Made by a program: the position numbers and the translations under genes | Part shown: one piece after another, positions 24,276 to 32,801 of the stretch | Position numbering within the stretch: the first letter of the stretch is position 1 | How the letters are laid out: every line of letters begins with the position of its first letter | From: Prochloraceae cyanobacterium PL24a_bin.78 | GTDB lineage: Bacteria; Cyanobacteriota; Cyanobacteriia; Cyanobacteriales; JANQIW01 | Length of the DNA: 48,344 nucleotides | Assembly: GCA_028281945.1 (NCBI GenBank) | Contig: JANQIW010000129.1 | Location: 1-48,344 of the forward strand | Direction: 5' to 3' | The notes under the pieces: generated by a model | Databases searched by the model: none | Seen by the model: the letters and a program-made list of their open reading frames with translations, nothing else | Told to the model about the DNA's origin: nothing

Positions 24276-26063
24276 TTAAATCTGTCTTAGCCATTCACTA
24301 ATTCCATCGGCAAGAGTTTTTGCTAATCTTTGTTGTTCAGCTGGATTAGTAATCCATTCAAACTCATCAGGGTTAATCATAAATCCTAATTCTAATAATA
24401 CAGTTGGTGCGGTATGAGGGCGAGTTAAAGCTAGATTATTCCAAAAAACACCATAGGATGGACGATTGAGTTTTTGTACTAAATAATTTTGCAGAAATAT
24501 TGATAAGTCATGAGCTTGAGGATGATACCAAAACATCCCAATTCCATCAGTATTAATTGCATCTCCACTATCTGGCAAAGCATTGTAATGAACGGAAAAA
24601 GCAAGGGTTGGTTTAATGTTATTAATCATCTCAACTCTGTCTTGTAAAGAAACAAATTTATCTGTTTCTCTTGTCATATGAACTGTTGCTCCTTTGTTTA
24701 TTAATTCTGTTTGCAATAGTTTAGAAACGATTAGGTTTACATCTTTTTCTGGATAACCTGTTGGACCTCTTGCTCCTAATTCTTCACCTCCATGTCCGGG
24801 ATCGATTAAGATAGAAATTCCTTGTAAAGATCTCGATCGAGATTTTGAATTTAATTGTGGTGAATCTCTAAAAGTTAATATTAAAGTCGAACCTTCATAT
24901 CTTACGTCATAACCCCATTGTTGTTCAGATTTAAGATGAAAAGTATATTGAATTTGGTTAGGTGTTAATTGTTGCCAATCTAGTCTTTTAATGATGGGAT
25001 CGTCATCCAATCGAATGGTATCGGTTTGAGCGGTGGTATTATAAATATTAAGTTTAAAAGTATTATCTCCTTGTTCGATGCTAATTGGTACTGGTATTTC
25101 TAGGGGAAAAACTATCTCTTTTCCCTCAAAAGTTTGCCTAGATGTGATGCTGCGAATAATCGATCGAGGTGGAATATTACTATTAACAATTCTGGTTTCT
25201 TCAGCTTTAATCCAACCACCATAATCAAGGTGTAACCATTCACTTTCTTTCCCTATAATACTGGCTCTAGTGCCTTGAGGTAAGGGGGTTAATCTAGAGT
25301 AATTTGTAGATGGGCCTGTTCTTGCAATCCCGCCATCTTTAATAACTTCAATTACTTCAAAATTGGTAGGAGAAAGAATCTCGATCGTACCTTGCCCTAA
25401 TTCATTAATAGTTTGACCATTTAAACTTAGTTGAAATCGAGGATTACCAAAATTACCTACTTGAGATATTCTCGTACAACCTTGATATTTTCCTGCTGTT
25501 GCTATAGAAGAATTGGTTTGATTTGGTAGATTTTGTTCGGTTAAAACTGCATTATTTGGTGGTAGTTGAAAACTATCTTCTTGTTGAAGTAAAGGAATAT
25601 TTTCACCGGCAATTTGAACTGAAACTGTCGCTAAATTGGGAGCGATGGCACTAAAACAAATTAACTCATTTGGTAATCGGGAAATATTGGTTTTGGGAGT
25701 TAATGAATCAGTTCCAAAATTAACTCCTATTGGTAGATTTGGAGTGGTAGCAATTCTCGTTATTTGTCTTTGGATTTCTCTATTTTGATATTTGATAACA
25801 AAGTTATTTTGTCCTATTTCTAAGGGAAAAGATGGGGCAAAATGTCCTTGAGGAGATCGATCAATTGCCATGCCATTGATTAAAACTTCTCCATTAGATG
25901 GAGCTGATCCTATTAAGAATATTTGTTCTGCTCTTGTCTGGTGATTAGGTGGAGGATAGGCAATAAAAAGAGATTGTTGTGCTTTAGTTTCTCGTGGAAT
26001 TGCTATATTTATTCCTACTATTACTATGGCTGTACAAAGGATTATTGTGAGAATTTTTTTCAT
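24276..26063 (-). CDS. N-acetylmuramoyl-L-alanine amidase (Amidase_3) with SH3 domain
   Basis: A 595-residue secreted cell-wall amidase that cleaves the amide bond between MurNAc and L-Ala. An N-terminal signal peptide ends near TKAQQ (residue 28). The central part contains an SH3-like domain (GGIARTGPSTNYSRLTPLPQ then YGGWIKAEE) followed by a beta-rich region likely to target septal peptidoglycan. The C-terminal catalytic domain has the zinc ligands His in IDPGHGG, Glu in GYPEKDVN and His in FSVHYNA, and the catalytic Glu in LLELGFM. Stand-alone gene. Long G-rich repeats follow it. Confidence 0.93.
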   Translation of the reverse strand: MKKILTIILCTAIVIVGINIAIPRETKAQQSLFIAYPPPNHQTRAEQIFLIGSAPSNGEVLINGMAIDRSPQGHFAPSFPLEIGQNNFVIKYQNREIQRQITRIATTPNLPIGVNFGTDSLTPKTNISRLPNELICFSAIAPNLATVSVQIAGENIPLLQQEDSFQLPPNNAVLTEQNLPNQTNSSIATAGKYQGCTRISQVGNFGNPRFQLSLNGQTINELGQGTIEILSPTNFEVIEVIKDGGIARTGPSTNYSRLTPLPQGTRASIIGKESEWLHLDYGGWIKAEETRIVNSNIPPRSIIRSITSRQTFEGKEIVFPLEIPVPISIEQGDNTFKLNIYNTTAQTDTIRLDDDPIIKRLDWQQLTPNQIQYTFHLKSEQQWGYDVRYEGSTLILTFRDSPQLNSKSRSRSLQGISILIDPGHGGEELGARGPTGYPEKDVNLIVSKLLQTELINKGATVHMTRETDKFVSLQDRVEMINNIKPTLAFSVHYNALPDSGDAINTDGIGMFWYHPQAHDLSIFLQNYLVQKLNRPSYGVFWNNLALTRPHTAPTVLLELGFMINPDEFEWITNPAEQQRLAKTLADGISEWLRQI

Positions 26064-26170
26064 TTTTTTCGATTGTTAACTGTCAATAATACTATTAGAT
26101 ATTTAATATAATTTATTTTGTCTATCTCTCTCTGTATTTTTTCATATTTAAATTATTGCCTCTTCTTGAG

Positions 26171-26752
26171 TTATTTTAAATCACTTAATTTGTATCTTTT
26201 TATAACATGACATCGGTTCATAAACATATCATTCTCACTTCCATCTGCTATTCTTGTATTTATAGGGATAAATCCCATTAGTAATATTACTTCTTTTTCT
26301 GGATTGTATTTATGAGTTGCCCATAGTAAACTAGGTCTCAAAACATTTGTATTTCTCAATACAATAGTATCACCATCCATTTTTTTTATTTCTTCAATAG
26401 TTAAATATGTTGAGCGAAAAATTATCGAATCTAAGTTGATTGGTTTTTCAGAATTTTCAAAAAATTCAATAGCATCACTAGGCATTATAACCATAATTCC
26501 TCTACCTGACCTTAAATATAGTTCCCTGATACTAGGATCCGACAATTTGAGTAATTGTTTTGCTTTTTCTATTTCAGCTATTTCTTCTTCCTTGCCAGAT
26601 GTTATGATATCAAAACTACAATCTTCAGAATACTCATCTCTGATTACGATTATAGGGTCATAATTATACCAAGCTTTAATAACTAATGGAGGAGGCATTT
26701 CAATTTTTCCAAAAGTTGGATCTTTTTGCTTACGTCGTTTTGCTTCACCCAT
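26171..26752 (-). CDS. Uncharacterised protein with MGEAKRRK N-terminus
   Basis: A 193-residue soluble protein of unknown function. The first residues MGEAKRRKQKDPTFGK form a basic leader seen at the start of several unrelated cyanobacterial small proteins. The rest has no recognised motif; conserved-looking stretches are GRGIMVIMPSDAIEFFENSE and RNTNVLRPSLLWATHKYNPE. The codon pattern looks like neighbouring genes. It sits alone between an amidase and a glycosyltransferase. Confidence 0.6.
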   Translation of the reverse strand: MGEAKRRKQKDPTFGKIEMPPPLVIKAWYNYDPIIVIRDEYSEDCSFDIITSGKEEEIAEIEKAKQLLKLSDPSIRELYLRSGRGIMVIMPSDAIEFFENSEKPINLDSIIFRSTYLTIEEIKKMDGDTIVLRNTNVLRPSLLWATHKYNPEKEVILLMGFIPINTRIADGSENDMFMNRCHVIKRYKLSDLK

Positions 26753-26903
26753 AAGATTTATTTTTAATAACTAATATAAATATACAAACTCATTAATTTT
26801 ATTTTCCTACCATTCTATCATAAAAAGCAAGTAATTGCCAAATATTTAGGTAGATTTAGTGACTCAATTTAGTCTTAATAAATCAAGTCAAAACTGATAG
26901 TAA

Positions 26904-28136
26904 CTACTCAGGTTTCATCAAAGAAGCAAATAACTTTTCATAGCGATCTAAAGCTTTTTGGAAACAATAATTTTCTTCAGCATATTGCCTACCTTTTTCC
27001 TTAAATTTTGCCACTAATTCTGGTTGAGAATATAATTCTTCAATAGCCTTTGCTAAAGCATCAGAATCCTCTGGTGGAACTACAACTCCTCCTCCACTAT
27101 TAGTAATAGCCCTTGCTGCAGTGCCAGTATCAGGAACCGAACCAATAATAGCACAACCACTTGCTAATAATACTTGAATCTTAGAAGGCATATTAAAAGC
27201 GATCACATTATGTTTTTGTAAAACCATGCCCACATCAGCAGCGGCTAACATTTCTGGTAATTTTTTTCGAGGTTGAAAAGGTCTTAATAAAACATTAGAT
27301 GCCCCTTGTTCTTTTGCATATTTTTCTAGCCTTTCTAAAGCTTCTTTTTTCCCAACAATTACGACAGCAAGATTGGGAAGATGGAGTAATTTTGCAGCAG
27401 CATCAATTAAAGTTTCTAACGGTTGAGTTAAAGCAATATTTCCTGAGTAGAGAACTACAAATTTACCTTGTAATTGATTTTCCTCAATAAAGTAATTATT
27501 TTCTTTTCCAAGAGGCTTAATAAAGTCAACATCAACCCAATTGGGAATCTCGGTTATTTTCTCTGGATTAATACCTTTTTCTAACAAATTTTTCGTAAAT
27601 CCATCGGCAATAACGCTAATTTTTGTAGAACTCCAATAAGCAAATTTTTCTAACCCTTTAAAGATTTTAATTAGTTTTTGATTAGTTAATAATCCTACAT
27701 GAACTGCTGCATCTGGTAAGATATCTTGTAAATTTAAGACAATTGGCACTCGATATAACCATCCTAATAATGTCGCAGGCACCGCAACTGGTAACCCTGG
27801 CACTGTTAATAAAATCACATCTGGCCGCCATCCTTTTAATGCTTGGAAAAAACTTAATACTACAAAACTAATTTCAAATAATACTCGATTGCGAAGATTT
27901 CGATCGCGACGTATCCACACATAACTACGTTGGATTTGAACGCCATTTTTTTCTTCATTAAAATATAATTTTCCTTGATATGTTTCGCCAATTTCCAACT
28001 CAGGATACCAAGGCATAGCCGTAATTACTCTAACAGAATGACCACGAGATACTAAACCTTCTGCTAATTCCGTCATTAATGGAGCGATGCCTATAGGCTC
28101 TGGATGATAATTATAAGAATAAATTAAAATTTGCAT
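26904..28136 (-). CDS. GT4-family glycosyltransferase (WcaI/WbuB-like)
   Basis: A 410-residue GT-B fold glycosyltransferase of family GT4. The N-terminal half has YSYNYHPEPIGIAPLMTELA and RGHSVRVITAMPWYPE, typical of the WcaI/WbuB group, with VILLTVPGLPVAVPATLLGW and LNLQDILPDAAVHVGLL in the acceptor domain. The C-terminal nucleotide-sugar half has VVLYSGNIALTQPLETLIDA and the E-x7-E-like PSKIQVLLASGCAIIGSVPD region. Likely exopolysaccharide or lipopolysaccharide assembly at the cytoplasmic membrane. It is a single gene rather than part of a polysaccharide cluster. Confidence 0.88.
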   Translation of the reverse strand: MQILIYSYNYHPEPIGIAPLMTELAEGLVSRGHSVRVITAMPWYPELEIGETYQGKLYFNEEKNGVQIQRSYVWIRRDRNLRNRVLFEISFVVLSFFQALKGWRPDVILLTVPGLPVAVPATLLGWLYRVPIVLNLQDILPDAAVHVGLLTNQKLIKIFKGLEKFAYWSSTKISVIADGFTKNLLEKGINPEKITEIPNWVDVDFIKPLGKENNYFIEENQLQGKFVVLYSGNIALTQPLETLIDAAAKLLHLPNLAVVIVGKKEALERLEKYAKEQGASNVLLRPFQPRKKLPEMLAAADVGMVLQKHNVIAFNMPSKIQVLLASGCAIIGSVPDTGTAARAITNSGGGVVVPPEDSDALAKAIEELYSQPELVAKFKEKGRQYAEENYCFQKALDRYEKLFASLMKPE

Positions 28137-28304
28137 TCCCTAAATATTTTGAGATCAAGTTGACTTGGTTAATATTAGTTTAATATCTATTGATAAGAAA
28201 TATTTTGTTTTGGTTAAGGAACAATACAATCTCCGAGCAAGTCTTAGTAATCAATTAGTTCTAAGAGATAATGGAATTAAGTGCTTTATAGGATACCATT
28301 GATC

Positions 28305-28811
28305 ATGCTAAATTTTAAAAAAGCCCTCACACCATTGTTAGTAACAGTTTTATTGCTAATCTCCTCTTGTAGTTCAAATCAACCTCCCTCACGTTTTGAT
28401 CAAGCTCAACAGGAAAGCTCTAAACCCGGTAATAGCGCAGTAGTCAGGGAATCAGAATCCGGTGGGAGTTTTAACCAATTCTTCCCTAATTCTAGTGGTG
28501 ACTATAAAAGAATTTATACCCAAGAGAAAAAAGGTTTTGCTCAAGCCAAGTTAGAACAAAATGGCAAGGAAGTAGCACAGTTATCTATTTCCGACGTATT
28601 AAATAATCCTAGTGCCAAAAATAAGTTTAGTCAAAGTAATACCAAAATTGGTGGTTATCCTGCTGTACAACAAGGTAGCAAAAGTACTGTTGTCTTAGTC
28701 GCCGATCGTTTCCAAGTCAAAGTAACTTCTCGCGATGCTAGTTTTACTCAAAATGATCGACAAGCTTGGCTACAAAAATTTAACCTCAGTGGTTTAGCAA
28801 GAGTTAAATAA
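28305..28811 (+). CDS. Cyanobacterial lipoprotein of unknown function
   Basis: A 168-residue secreted lipoprotein. ATG 28305 starts a hydrophobic signal, MLNFKKALTPLLVTVLLLIS followed by SCSSNQ, with lipobox Cys22; an in-frame GTG at 28281 would add eight residues and is less likely. A low-complexity Ser/Gln/Gly linker (about 25-60) precedes a compact domain with YKRIYTQEKKGFAQAKLEQN and IGGYPAVQQGSKSTVVLVAD. It reads like the conserved cyanobacterial lipoproteins that bind the periplasmic side. No catalytic residues are evident. Confidence 0.75.
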   Translation: MLNFKKALTPLLVTVLLLISSCSSNQPPSRFDQAQQESSKPGNSAVVRESESGGSFNQFFPNSSGDYKRIYTQEKKGFAQAKLEQNGKEVAQLSISDVLNNPSAKNKFSQSNTKIGGYPAVQQGSKSTVVLVADRFQVKVTSRDASFTQNDRQAWLQKFNLSGLARVK

Positions 28812-28899
28812 TTCATATCATTTTTCTCCTAATTTATGATAGACATTTAATAGGAAGAATGAGAAGAATTTTGGAAACTTTAGAAAAGGAAAATAGATT

Positions 28900-29793
28900 G
28901 TGAGTAAATCAATTTTTGAACTTGTTGATGAGTTACCAACAGATAACTTAACAATTAAGGCATTGAGGTCACTTGATTTTGTGATTCCCGGAGAGTGGGA
29001 TAATTTAGTTGGTTTTGAGAATACCATTCGTGAAGTCACTGGTGAAGATGATGAAGAGTTGATCCAACAAATCGGAGATCGGGCTGTCTTTTTATTTAAT
29101 GATAAATCCCAAGGTTACCAAAGGGCATTATGGCTTTACCAAACTATCGATAGTGCTGGTAGAGCACTTGGTGCAGCGGCTTTAGCTAATAAAGTAGGGG
29201 GCAAAATTCCTTTAGTAGGTGGTCTTTTAAGTTCTCTTACCCCTAAAGCTGATAAGGCTCAAACTATTGATTTTTCACTAAAGTTAGTAGTAGAAATAGT
29301 TGCCTACTGTCAAATTAATGGTATTCCAGGGGATAGTATTGGGGATTTCTTGAATTCTCTAGTTAGTGAATACCGCGGAGAATCCTTAATGCGAATGGCT
29401 GCTTTGATTTGTTTTGACGGTTTAATCCCTCTTGGTCCAGATTTACTCCAAATAGTTACAGATAAACTGGATGGACTTTCACCAAATGAGTTAGAAGAAA
29501 ATAGCAGTTTTAAAAGCATAAATGAATCTATTCCAGGGGATGATAGTTCAAGTAAACTAAGTTTTATCGGTGAAAGCTTTAATTCTGTTAAAGATTGGAT
29601 GGGAGATTTTATTAGCGATCGGGGTATTACTCCAGAAAATGTTGCTAATAATTTACAGAATTTTGTAGAATTTGCAGATGATAAGTTAGATTATTTAGCT
29701 GCTTTTCTAGATATGAGTACAAATTATTATGAACATACCGGCATTCAAACTCTCGCACGAAGTCTGATTGATCGAGCTTATGCTGAAATTTAA
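28900..29793 (+). CDS. Unknown cyanobacterial protein, first of two tandem paralogues
   Basis: A 297-residue soluble helical protein of unrecognised family, GTG start at 28900 with AAAAGGA upstream. Blocks shared with the next gene are REVTGEDDEELIQQI, NDKSQGYQRALWLYQ, IPLVGGLLSSLTPKADKAQT, QTIDFSLKLVVEIVA, LICFDGLIPLGPDLL, VKDWMGDFI and the C-terminal TNYYEHTGIQTLARSLIDRA. The Gly/Ala-rich segment (about 80-105) is a possible membrane-associating amphipathic region. A terminator-like hairpin separates the two paralogues, so they may be expressed independently. Confidence 0.75.
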   Translation: MSKSIFELVDELPTDNLTIKALRSLDFVIPGEWDNLVGFENTIREVTGEDDEELIQQIGDRAVFLFNDKSQGYQRALWLYQTIDSAGRALGAAALANKVGGKIPLVGGLLSSLTPKADKAQTIDFSLKLVVEIVAYCQINGIPGDSIGDFLNSLVSEYRGESLMRMAALICFDGLIPLGPDLLQIVTDKLDGLSPNELEENSSFKSINESIPGDDSSSKLSFIGESFNSVKDWMGDFISDRGITPENVANNLQNFVEFADDKLDYLAAFLDMSTNYYEHTGIQTLARSLIDRAYAEI

Positions 29794-29830
29794 TTTGAAA
29801 TTTAACTTGAAATTTAATTAATTCTTATGG

Positions 29831-29860
29831 GCGATAAGCTTTAATCTTGTCGCTTTATTT
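29831..29860 (+). terminator. Hairpin terminator between the paralogues
   Basis: GCGATAAG (29831-29838) pairs with CTTGTCGC (29846-29853) with one G-U pair, followed by TTTATTT. It lies 38 bases after the first paralogue. Confidence 0.6.
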
Positions 29861-29932
29861 GAGTTTTTATATTGAAAATATTTTTTAGATTCAGATTTAC
29901 TAGCTGATTTAAATCCTTAAAATAATTAATTT

Positions 29933-30877
29933 ATGAGTCAAAATCTTGAGCAATTAATTAAAGATTTATCCAAAAATAATCTTACAATAACTCTACTACA
30001 ATCATTAGCACCTATGATAGTAGGAAAATGGGATAATTTTATTGAATTAGAAACAGCAATTAGAGAAATTACTGGTGAAGAAAATCCAGAATTAATTGAA
30101 GAAATCAAAAATCATGCTCTATCTTTGTATAACGATAAATCCCAAGGATATCAAAAAGCAATGTTGCTTTATCAAAATATCCAAACCATAGATTCTACCT
30201 TAAGTGAAGAAGCAATTAAATTATCAAGTGAGACAGCATTTGGGAAGAAAAGAGATAGAGATAAAGAGGTAGAAGCAGAGGGGAAAATTCCTTTAGTTGA
30301 TTTCATAAACCAAATTACACCAAAGGATGAAACCACCAAAGCCATAGATTTTGCCATCAAAGTAGTAGTGGAATTAATAGCATTTTCAGAAATTAATGGA
30401 ATGCTTGGGGAAAATATCCAAGATTTTGTCAATTCTTTTGCTAACTACAGTGATGAATCTGTAATGTCAATAGGTTGTTTAATTTGTATCGATGGTTTAT
30501 TGGCTTTAGATTCTGATTTTATTTTGAAAGTAAAGACAACTTTAGATAACATTTCACCAGAAAATTTAGAAAAAAATTCTACTTTTAACAGAGTAAAGGC
30601 TTTACTTCCGGGGAATACCTCCAAAGAGCAATTATATTTAATCAGAAATGAGTTCCATAATATTCAAGATTGGATGAGAAAGTTTGTTGAACAACGTAAC
30701 TTTAATCCTCAAAATATTGTCTATCATTTAGAAAGTTTTCTAGAATTTCCTCCTGATAACAATAAAAAAGTCGATTTAGTCTCAGAATTTTTAGGCATAA
30801 CAACTAACTATATAGAATATACCGGTACTCAAATTCTCCTGAGAAGTCTAATCGATCGAGCACAAGGGGAAATTTAA
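29933..30877 (+). CDS. Unknown cyanobacterial protein, second of two tandem paralogues
   Basis: A 314-residue paralogue of the preceding gene. The same blocks appear in the same order: REITGEENPELIEEI, NDKSQGYQKAMLLYQ, IPLVDFINQITPKDETTKA, KAIDFAIKVVVELIA, LICIDGLLALDSDFI, IQDWMRKFVEQ and TNYIEYTGTQILLRSLIDRA. The Gly/Ala region of the first copy is replaced by a charged insert (GKKRDRDKEVEAEG), the clearest difference between the two. The arrangement indicates an older tandem duplication followed by divergence. No enzyme motif is seen in either protein. Confidence 0.75.
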   Translation: MSQNLEQLIKDLSKNNLTITLLQSLAPMIVGKWDNFIELETAIREITGEENPELIEEIKNHALSLYNDKSQGYQKAMLLYQNIQTIDSTLSEEAIKLSSETAFGKKRDRDKEVEAEGKIPLVDFINQITPKDETTKAIDFAIKVVVELIAFSEINGMLGENIQDFVNSFANYSDESVMSIGCLICIDGLLALDSDFILKVKTTLDNISPENLEKNSTFNRVKALLPGNTSKEQLYLIRNEFHNIQDWMRKFVEQRNFNPQNIVYHLESFLEFPPDNNKKVDLVSEFLGITTNYIEYTGTQILLRSLIDRAQGEI

Positions 30878-30908
30878 GTAATCAATAATCGAGAATTAGA
30901 TAATATTT

Positions 30909-31487
30909 TTAAGTATTTGGATTATTATTAGTTAAGGAAAATATCTCTTTTGGTGTTAGCACAAGTTCTGGAAAAGTTGGAGAAATAATTTGATTATCTC
31001 CTACAAATTCTGTTTGTTGATAAACTCCGTGATCTAAGACAAAAATAACGACTTTTTCCAATTGAGGATCGACAATCCAATACTCATTAATTCCCTTATT
31101 AGCATATTCCAAAGGTTTTTCTTGATAATTAGTCTTTTTTGAACTAGGGCTAACTATCTCCACCGCTAATTTAACTGGTAAACGAAAAATAGCAGAGCGA
31201 TGGAATAATTCCTCAACTTCTTTTGACGTAACCACACAAACATCGGGAAGTCTAGCAGAATCTCGCTCAGTTTGAACTCCAGCTTCTCTCAAAGCAACTA
31301 AAGGCAAATCAAGACGATTGATCAAGTCATCCAATTTCCTTTCAATAAATTTAGCAATTAATAAATGCCTAACACTTGGAGGAGTCAATTTATTTAACCT
31401 CCCTCGCACCAACTCATAACGGTTATCAGTATCATCATTGTAGTTGAGATAATCTTCGTAAGAAAACTTAACAGATGTTGTAACCAT
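30909..31487 (-). CDS. Uma2-family putative endonuclease
   Basis: A 192-residue member of the Uma2 (DUF820) family, greatly expanded in cyanobacteria, with a PD-(D/E)XK nuclease fold. Landmarks are YEDYLNYNDDTDNRYELVRG, the Asp in RLPDVCVVT, the catalytic-type VKLAVEIVSPSSKKTNYQEK and the YANKGINEYWIVDPQLEKVV block. Many such genes are thought to be mobile or transposon-linked, and their biochemical role is unsettled. It is complete and convergent with the second paralogue. Confidence 0.88.
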   Translation of the reverse strand: MVTTSVKFSYEDYLNYNDDTDNRYELVRGRLNKLTPPSVRHLLIAKFIERKLDDLINRLDLPLVALREAGVQTERDSARLPDVCVVTSKEVEELFHRSAIFRLPVKLAVEIVSPSSKKTNYQEKPLEYANKGINEYWIVDPQLEKVVIFVLDHGVYQQTEFVGDNQIISPTFPELVLTPKEIFSLTNNNPNT

Positions 31488-31636
31488 AATACTTTAAACT
31501 CCTAGTTAATCAAAATAAACTTCAAAATTCCTCATAAAAAATAAAGAACACATTGTGGAAAATCTCTAAATATTGCTATGATAATACTTTAGAATCTTAA
31601 TAATTAGTTAATATAAACTTCAACATTTATTTATTT

Positions 31637-32557
31637 ATGACTGCCACCAGAATTAGAACTAAACCAGGATTTACCTGCGAAATAATCAATGGCATTCTCG
31701 ATATCAAGCCATTGGCAAACTTTGCTAAAAATCAAGCCCGCAGTATGATGATTAAACGAGCAGAAAAAATGGGCGTGCCTTGGCGAGATAATGTAGAAAA
31801 ATTACGCCAACATGATTGGGAAGCAGAATTAGAGAAAGTGAAAAATCCCAATTTAATCTATCCAGATTACTACTTACGTTCTTTCCATGCTTACGATCAA
31901 GGTAATTTAAGCTGGGATGCCGCCTTAGAGGTAGAATCTGCTGCTTATGCTGTTCATGCCAAGATTTGGGAAGACGAAGGAATCAATGGAGATACTAAAC
32001 TTAGAGAAAATTATAATGATTTCCTTCAAGAACAAATAAAAACCCCCCTCAAAGATATTGTAGATATAGGTTGTGGCATAGGTATGAGCACTTTTGCCCT
32101 ACAAGAAACCTATCCTGAAGCACAAATTACAGGAGTAGATTTATCTCCTTATTTCTTAGCAGTGGCTCAATATCGTGCTCAAGAACATAATTATAAAATG
32201 AATTGGGTTCACGAAGCAGGAGAAAAGACTAATTTACCAAATGCTTCCTTTGATTTAGTATCTTCTTTCCTAACTTTTCACGAATTAACTCAAAAAGCAG
32301 CCAAAGAAATTATAATGGAAGCTCGTCGATTAGTACGTCCAAATGGTTATTTAGCTATCATGGATATGAATCCTGATTCTGAAACCTTCAAAAAAATGCC
32401 TCCTTATATTTTGACTTTATTAAAGAGTACAGAACCTTATTTAGATCGCTATTTCTGCTTAAATATCACGGATGCTTTCAGACAAGCTGGTTTTGAAGAA
32501 CCTACCATTGCTACTATTAGCCCTCGCCATCGCGGAATCATTGCCAAAGCTAGGTAA
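31637..32557 (+). CDS. Class I SAM-dependent methyltransferase
   Basis: A 306-residue methyltransferase. The SAM domain (about residues 125-270) has motif I DIVDIGCGIGMSTFALQETY, motif II ITGVDLSPYFLAVAQYRAQE, and the later NLPNASFDLVSSFLTFHEL and RRLVRPNGYLAIMDMNPDSE. The N-terminal 125 residues are specific: KPLANFAKNQARSMMIKRAE, GVPWRDNV and NLIYPDYYLRSFHAYDQGNL, which recur in cyanobacterial and chloroplast homologues of unknown substrate. Small-molecule methylation is likely. It is a single gene. Confidence 0.85.
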   Translation: MTATRIRTKPGFTCEIINGILDIKPLANFAKNQARSMMIKRAEKMGVPWRDNVEKLRQHDWEAELEKVKNPNLIYPDYYLRSFHAYDQGNLSWDAALEVESAAYAVHAKIWEDEGINGDTKLRENYNDFLQEQIKTPLKDIVDIGCGIGMSTFALQETYPEAQITGVDLSPYFLAVAQYRAQEHNYKMNWVHEAGEKTNLPNASFDLVSSFLTFHELTQKAAKEIIMEARRLVRPNGYLAIMDMNPDSETFKKMPPYILTLLKSTEPYLDRYFCLNITDAFRQAGFEEPTIATISPRHRGIIAKAR

Positions 32558-32801
32558 AATTCATGGTTTTATCAATACATATAGTTAATGGTTAAATCAT
32601 CTATTTTTAATCATTAATTATTTTTTTATGTTAGAATTGTAGATAAAAAGTGGAGATTGCGAAATTTAGGTTCGGTTTTACGGGTTTAAACAACTGTCAA
32701 CATATAGTTACCATCAAGGATATAAGAAAAATTTTATTGATTGATTGATGCAACTCAATCGTAATCTTTATATTAATTGTTTTTTCAAGGAGTTGATGGT
32801 A

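Noticed and set aside
32640-32700. GGTTCGGTTTTACGGGTTTA, reminiscent of a tRNA T-arm
   Set aside because: No matching acceptor stem, D-arm or anticodon arm could be folded around it.
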